Source: Saprospiraceae bacterium
GTDB lineage: Bacteria > Bacteroidota > Bacteroidia > Chitinophagales > Saprospiraceae
NCBI GenBank assembly: GCA_027080725.1
Contig: JALWRC010000073.1
Coordinates: 62,001 to 126,000, forward strand
Reading direction: 5' to 3'
Length of the DNA: 64,000 nt
Below, in pieces: positions 59,917 through 64,000 of the stretch; the stretch's first letter is position 1, and every line of letters begins with the position of its first letter. Both the position numbers and the translations under genes were made by a program. Below the pieces are notes generated by a model, which saw nothing but the letters and a program-made list of their open reading frames with translations, was not told the DNA's origin and did not search any database.

Positions 59917-61397
59917 GTGCAGTAACCCGGGACATAGCGGACTTGACTAAGGATATTCCGGGGTTGGAAATCCTTCAAGCGGGAAAGTACCCTATCACAG
60001 GATTAGTCCTTGACAGCAGAAAAGTAACGTCCGGAGACCTGTTCTTCGCCATTAAAGGAACCGTCTCGGATGGACATAAATATATACAAAAAGCTATCGA
60101 CAAAGGTGCGGTAGCCATCGCAGTGGAAGACGTTCCGGAAAATATCCACGGAGACATCGCAATCCTCCGGACAAATAATGTTCCGGAGATTATGGCGACA
60201 ATTGCCAAAAAGTTCTTTGACAATCCGGCCAAAAAGTTGAACCTCATCGGAATAACAGGCACCAACGGCAAGACGACCATAGCCCGTTTGCTGTACAACA
60301 CCTGGAGACAGATGGGCTTCAAAGCGGGCGTCATCACGACCATCGATACAAGGATTGGAGAACGGGTCATCCCTTCTAAGTTGACGACTCCCGACTTACT
60401 CACCCTTTATAAGTGGTTGTATGAAATGGTAGAGCAAGGTACAGAATATGTAGCCATGGAAGTGAGCTCCCATGCCATCCAACAGGGAAGGGTAATGGGC
60501 ATTCCTTTTACAGGAGCGATTTTTACCAATATCTCCCATGATCATCTCGATTATCACGGTGATATGAAATCGTACATCGACGCCAAAAAGGGATTATTTG
60601 ATCAGCTGCCATCAGCTGCTTTTGCCCTGGTCAACATCGATGACTCGAGAGGTAAAATCATGGTGCAAAACACCCCCGCCTCCGTAAGCACCTACGCGCT
60701 ACGAAGGGAGGCGGACTTCAAGGGGAAAGTCATTTCGATGGATTTGAGTGGTATGGAGTTACAATTTGACTCCCATCGCTTCATGACACGTCTTACGGCG
60801 CAATTTAATGCGTACAATCTGCTCGCTTGCTATGGCGCTTGTACTCTTCTGGGACTGGACAGGGAGGAAGTACTCAAAGCGATTAGTGCTGCACCGCCCG
60901 CAGAAGGGAGATTTGAGATCGTACACTCCAAAGAGCGCTCGATCAAAGGAATCGTGGATTATGCCCACACTCCGGATGCACTGGCAAAGACACTGGAGTC
61001 CATCCAAAAGCTCAAAGCCAAGGGAAAAGTCCTAACGTTGTTCGGTTGTGGAGGGGATAGAGATAAGACCAAGAGGCCTAAAATGGGGCAAATAGCAGCA
61101 ATGCTCTCAGACAGCGTCATACTCACTTCCGATAATCCACGGACAGAAAGCCCCGCAGCCATCTTAGATGAAATTGCGGAGGGAATCCCAAGGGAGTTGA
61201 AGAAGAAAGTACTGCGTATAGAGGACAGGAGGGAAGCCATTCGCACCGCATGGATGCTGGCGGAAGAAGGCGATGTCATACTATTGGCCGGAAAAGGACA
61301 TGAAAAATACCAAATCATCGGAGAGGAGCGAATCCCCTTCGATGACAAAGAAATACTGGAATCATTAATGAATGCTTCCGACAAGATTATAGAGTAG
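59913..61397 (+). CDS. murE: UDP-MurNAc-tripeptide ligase
   Basis: A 494-residue Mur ligase adding the third stem residue, most likely meso-diaminopimelate in a Gram-negative (inference). N-terminal substrate domain with GLVLDSRKVTSGDLFFAIKG; ATP site ITGTNGKTTIARLL; central EVSSHAIQQGRV and TNISHDHLDYHGDM; C-terminal domain with GIVDYAHTPDALAKTLESI, LFGCGGDRDKTKRPKM, SDNPRTESP (the DNPR motif of diaminopimelate-adding enzymes) and AGKGHEKYQ. Start ATG overlaps the ftsI stop (ATGA). An upstream in-frame extension of open frame inside ftsI was rejected. Carries a motif copy at 60420-60430. Confidence 0.96.
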   Translation: MSAVTRDIADLTKDIPGLEILQAGKYPITGLVLDSRKVTSGDLFFAIKGTVSDGHKYIQKAIDKGAVAIAVEDVPENIHGDIAILRTNNVPEIMATIAKKFFDNPAKKLNLIGITGTNGKTTIARLLYNTWRQMGFKAGVITTIDTRIGERVIPSKLTTPDLLTLYKWLYEMVEQGTEYVAMEVSSHAIQQGRVMGIPFTGAIFTNISHDHLDYHGDMKSYIDAKKGLFDQLPSAAFALVNIDDSRGKIMVQNTPASVSTYALRREADFKGKVISMDLSGMELQFDSHRFMTRLTAQFNAYNLLACYGACTLLGLDREEVLKAISAAPPAEGRFEIVHSKERSIKGIVDYAHTPDALAKTLESIQKLKAKGKVLTLFGCGGDRDKTKRPKMGQIAAMLSDSVILTSDNPRTESPAAILDEIAEGIPRELKKKVLRIEDRREAIRTAWMLAEEGDVILLAGKGHEKYQIIGEERIPFDDKEILESLMNASDKIIE

Positions 61398-61426
61398 GTT
61401 CTATTATCATTCTCAGGTTGATTTAG

Positions 61427-61474
61427 CAGTTGCAGCAGTGTGCTGTACAAAGGTACGGCACCTGCTGTCAACTG
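61427..61474. repeat. Long hairpin in the murE-mraY gap
   Basis: CAGTTG-CAGCAG pairs with CTGCTG-T-CAACTG, and the inner GTGCTGTAC with GTACGGCAC, around a 4-base loop: about 20 bp in all with one bulge. No T-run follows, so not a standard terminator. It may be an mRNA processing or attenuation element in the dcw transcript. Confidence 0.65.
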
Positions 61475-61537
61475 TTAATGTTAAGCCCAGCGAAAAATTC
61501 GCTAGAGGCATTTCAACTAATATTAATCGAGAATAAC

Positions 61538-61572
61538 CATTGCCGGCGGGTTGCAGACAGAGGCCGGCAATG
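61538..61572. repeat. Second hairpin in the murE-mraY gap
   Basis: CATTGCCGGC / GCCGGCAATG, perfect 10-bp arms, 15-base loop, ending 30 bp before the mraY start. No T-run follows. It could hide or position the mraY start region. Confidence 0.6.
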
Positions 61573-61602
61573 CAGGACAATGTGTACGACTAAAAGTAAA
61601 GG

Positions 61603-62841
61603 ATGCTGTACTATTTATTTGACTATTTGGACAGCGTACTCGATTTGCCGGGTGCGAGGCTGTTTCAATATATATCCTTCCGGTCCGGGGTATCCATAAT
61701 CTTATCCCTATTGATTTCGATAAGATTTGGGAAGCGGATCATACGTTATTTGAAAAGAATGCAAATAGGCGAAAACGTCAGAGAATTGGGCTTGGACGGA
61801 GAGGAAGCCAAGGGTGGAACGCCCACCATGGGAGGCCTCATCATCATCCTTGCTATCCTTGTCCCGGTACTCCTCATGTCTGACTTGAGTAACGTCTATG
61901 TACAATTGGTGATCTTATCCACGGTATGGATGGGCATCATCGGGTTTGTAGATGACTACATCAAGACATTCAAGAAGGACAAACAAGGGCTCAAGGGCAA
62001 ATTCAAGATAATCGGTCAAGCGACGCTCGGTCTAATCGTCGGGTTAACCCTCCTTTACAACAATCAAGTCGTAGTGCGTATGAATTACGATACCGCGAAA
62101 GCCAAAGGGTATGAGATTCAATCGGTCAGGCAGGGAAAAACCGGGCAACTGGCAGATGTCAAGTCCACAATTACCAACCTTCCTTTTATCAAAGACAATG
62201 CCTTTGATTATGGTCAGATTCTATGGTTTCTAAAAGGGACAGCAGGCAATTTTAGGAGCATTCTATTTGTCCTTGCCGTCATCTTTATCATCACTGCGGT
62301 ATCCAATGGAGCCAATCTGACCGATGGGTTAGACGGATTACTCTCCGGCACGAGTGCCATGATAGGAGCGACACTGGGTCTCTTAGCATACTTCTCCGGC
62401 AACACCATCATCTCAGATTACCTCCACATCCTCTATCTTCCAAATACCTCCGAACTCGTAATATTTTCGGCGGCATTTATCGGGGCTTGTGTTGGATTTT
62501 TGTGGTACAACTCCTATCCCGCCGGGGTTTTTATGGGAGATACAGGAAGTCTGACGATCGGGAGTTTAATCGCTGTTCTGGCAATTATCCTACGCAAAGA
62601 GTTGCTGATACCCATCTTATGCGGGGTGTTTTTTGCAGAGAGCTTGTCGGTCATCACACAGGTCGCCTATTTCAAATATACGAAAAAAAAATACGGTGAG
62701 GGACGGAGGATATTTTTGATGTCTCCGTTGCATCACCATTATCAAAAGCTTGGCTTACATGAAGCCAAAATAGTGACGCGATTTTGGATTATTCAAGTCC
62801 TACTCGCCGTGGTAACGATTATAACATTGAAAATACGATGA
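61603..62841 (+). CDS. mraY: Phospho-N-acetylmuramoyl-pentapeptide transferase
   Basis: A 412-residue inner-membrane enzyme making lipid I from UDP-MurNAc-pentapeptide and undecaprenyl phosphate. About ten membrane helices. Motifs: [33 protein letters not shown] (catalytic Asp pair), [12 protein letters not shown] (second Asp loop), [14 protein letters not shown] and the His motif [14 protein letters not shown]. There is an extra loop at about 165-205 between helices, usual in Bacteroidota. murD overlaps its stop (ATGA). Confidence 0.97.
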   Translation: MLYYLFDYLDSVLDLPGARLFQYISFRSGVSIILSLLISIRFGKRIIRYLKRMQIGENVRELGLDGEEAKGGTPTMGGLIIILAILVPVLLMSDLSNVYVQLVILSTVWMGIIGFVDDYIKTFKKDKQGLKGKFKIIGQATLGLIVGLTLLYNNQVVVRMNYDTAKAKGYEIQSVRQGKTGQLADVKSTITNLPFIKDNAFDYGQILWFLKGTAGNFRSILFVLAVIFIITAVSNGANLTDGLDGLLSGTSAMIGATLGLLAYFSGNTIISDYLHILYLPNTSELVIFSAAFIGACVGFLWYNSYPAGVFMGDTGSLTIGSLIAVLAIILRKELLIPILCGVFFAESLSVITQVAYFKYTKKKYGEGRRIFLMSPLHHHYQKLGLHEAKIVTRFWIIQVLLAVVTIITLKIR

Positions 62842-64000
62842 TTGCAATACTTGGAGGTGGAGAGAGCGGCATAGGAGCAGCACTTCTGGCCGCCAAAATG
62901 GGAAAGGAAGTTTTTGTGTCGGATATGGGTGCCATTTCCGGTCCTTTCAAACAGGTATTGCGCAAGCATCATATCCCTTTTGAAGAAAAGGGACATAGCA
63001 TTGAAAAGATTAAAAGCGCCGAAGAGGTCATCAAAAGCCCCGGGATTCCACCGGATGCAGCAATAGTGCAAGCGATTGAAGCAAAGGGGATTCCCGTCAT
63101 CGGGGAGATCGAGTATGCATACCGGCACTGTCAAGGTCGCATCATCGCGGTGACAGGTAGCAATGGCAAGACTACCACGACGAATCTCATGCACCACTTG
63201 TTAAGTGAAGCCGGGATGAAGGTGAGCAAATGTGGCAATGTGGGGCATAGTTTTGCCAAGGCGGTCATGTTGGAAGAACCGGATTATTATGTGGTGGAGC
63301 TCAGCAGTTTCCAACTCGAAGACATCGTGTCCTTCCGGCCGGATATTGCCATCATTACCAATATCTCTCCGGATCATCTCGACCGGTACCGGTACGATAT
63401 CGAGCAATACGCCAGGGCGAAGTTCCGTATCGCAATGAACCAAAGGGCAGGCGATGTATTAATCATCGGAAGTCTGGATGCGCCGCTTAAGAAGGTCTTG
63501 TATGAAATGGCACCATCTCCTCAAAAAATTGAAGTAGGGAGCGGGCAAGCCAACAGGATACAAATCGAAGGCACAACGTATATGAAATACCAAAACCCTT
63601 CGTTGCGCGGACGGCACAATGGCCAAAATGCCTCATGTGCGGTAGCTGCAGCTCAAAAAGTTGGGCTTACGGAGGAGGACATTCGCCGTGGACTGGAGAC
63701 CTTTGTCAACGACCCGCACCGGATGGAAGAAGTGGCCAATATTGGTGGAGTCCGCTACATCAATGACAGCAAAGCGACTAATGTCGATGCGGTTTACTAC
63801 GCATTAGACGCGATGGAAGGACCGGTAATCTGGATTGCAGGTGGAGTGGACAAGGGCAATGATTATACCCAACTCTACGAGGTACTGCATAACAACGTAA
63901 AGGCGCTTATTTGCTTAGGCAAAGACAATGAAAAACTAACTGAGGCTTTCAAAGGAAAGATTCAAACGATAGAAGAAGCGCACTCGATGGAGGAAGCGAT
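62838..64000 (+). CDS. murD: UDP-MurNAc-L-alanine:D-glutamate ligase, C-terminus cut by window end
   Basis: The first 387 residues of MurD are in the window; no stop codon is reached. N-terminal Rossmann domain [23 protein letters not shown] site [14 protein letters not shown]; central [10 protein letters not shown] and [12 protein letters not shown]-terminal domain with [21 protein letters not shown] and [11 protein letters not shown]. It adds D-glutamate to UDP-MurNAc-L-alanine. The start overlaps mraY (ATGA). Carries a copy of the dispersed motif core at 63501-63510 (read as YEMA). Confidence 0.96.
   Translation, partial: MIAILGGGESGIGAALLAAKMGKEVFVSDMGAISGPFKQVLRKHHIPFEEKGHSIEKIKSAEEVIKSPGIPPDAAIVQAIEAKGIPVIGEIEYAYRHCQGRIIAVTGSNGKTTTTNLMHHLLSEAGMKVSKCGNVGHSFAKAVMLEEPDYYVVELSSFQLEDIVSFRPDIAIITNISPDHLDRYRYDIEQYARAKFRIAMNQRAGDVLIIGSLDAPLKKVLYEMAPSPQKIEVGSGQANRIQIEGTTYMKYQNPSLRGRHNGQNASCAVAAAQKVGLTEEDIRRGLETFVNDPHRMEEVANIGGVRYINDSKATNVDAVYYALDAMEGPVIWIAGGVDKGNDYTQLYEVLHNNVKALICLGKDNEKLTEAFKGKIQTIEEAHSMEEA

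Noticed and set aside
1-64000. CRISPR arrays or phage-like gene blocks
   Set aside because: No regularly spaced 24-40 bp repeats, cas genes, integrase or structural phage genes were found.

Overview
The window is a contiguous piece of a chromosome from a Bacteroidota bacterium, most likely in or near the Saprospiraceae (class from sequence, family inferred). Pointers to the phylum are a SusC/SusD pair, a PorP/SprF protein, proteins ending in type IX secretion (T9SS) sorting or gliding-associated C-terminal domains, many TAnnTTTG (-7) promoter boxes with almost no Shine-Dalgarno sequences, and a Bacteroidota-type division cluster that starts mraZ-rsmH-ftsL-ftsI-murE-mraY-murD.

Layout. 1-5 kb: the start of an FtsX-type permease (minus), then tyrS, a polysaccharide flippase and a PAP2 phosphatase (plus). 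5-16 kb (minus): a 977-residue gliding-associated surface protein, a metallopeptidase/beta-propeller/barrel protein, a SpoU-type RNA methyltransferase, a TfoX-N-like protein, a T9SS-secreted Asp-box protein and a periplasmic-binding-type lipoprotein. 17-25 kb (minus): guaA, a BatE-like TPR protein, an Mrr-type restriction endonuclease with an inverted-repeat element on each side, and class Ia ribonucleotide reductase (nrdA, nrdB). 25-27 kb: an OmpA/thrombospondin type 3 protein. 27.8-35.4 kb (minus): a nitrous oxide reduction cluster, in transcription order cytochrome c, fasciclin protein, nosZ (clade II type), a membrane protein, nosL, nosD, nosF, nosY. 35.7-40 kb: a HerA-like ATPase, a membrane-anchored nuclease, tRNA-Lys and PorP/SprF. 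40-49.6 kb: a VCBS/ASPIC protein and a SusC-SusD-lipoprotein uptake operon. 50-55.5 kb: pdxJ divergent from cdsA, an unknown protein, a WbqC-like protein overlapping a sirtuin, and a TlpA-like lipoprotein. 56-64 kb: the dcw cluster, running off the end inside murD.

How the genes work together. The nos genes should let the cell respire N2O; a Crp/Fnr-like palindrome lies about 65 bp upstream of the predicted start of the first gene. SusC, SusD and the lipoprotein form an outer-membrane uptake complex. The dcw genes make peptidoglycan precursors and build the septum, under a MraZ-type operator of GTGG repeats spaced exactly 10 bp.

Two features are not explained by the genes. First, a dispersed motif, GGTATGAAATGGT (core ATGAAATGG), occurs 17 times on both strands, with six exact 13-mers, concentrated upstream of genes and clustered four times before an unknown gene at 51974. 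Second, elements bounded by TGTGTATTACAAA-N-TGCAC inverted repeats, two of them with 9-bp target duplications, have different interiors and carry no transposase. All assignments were read by eye from translated sequence; no database search was run.
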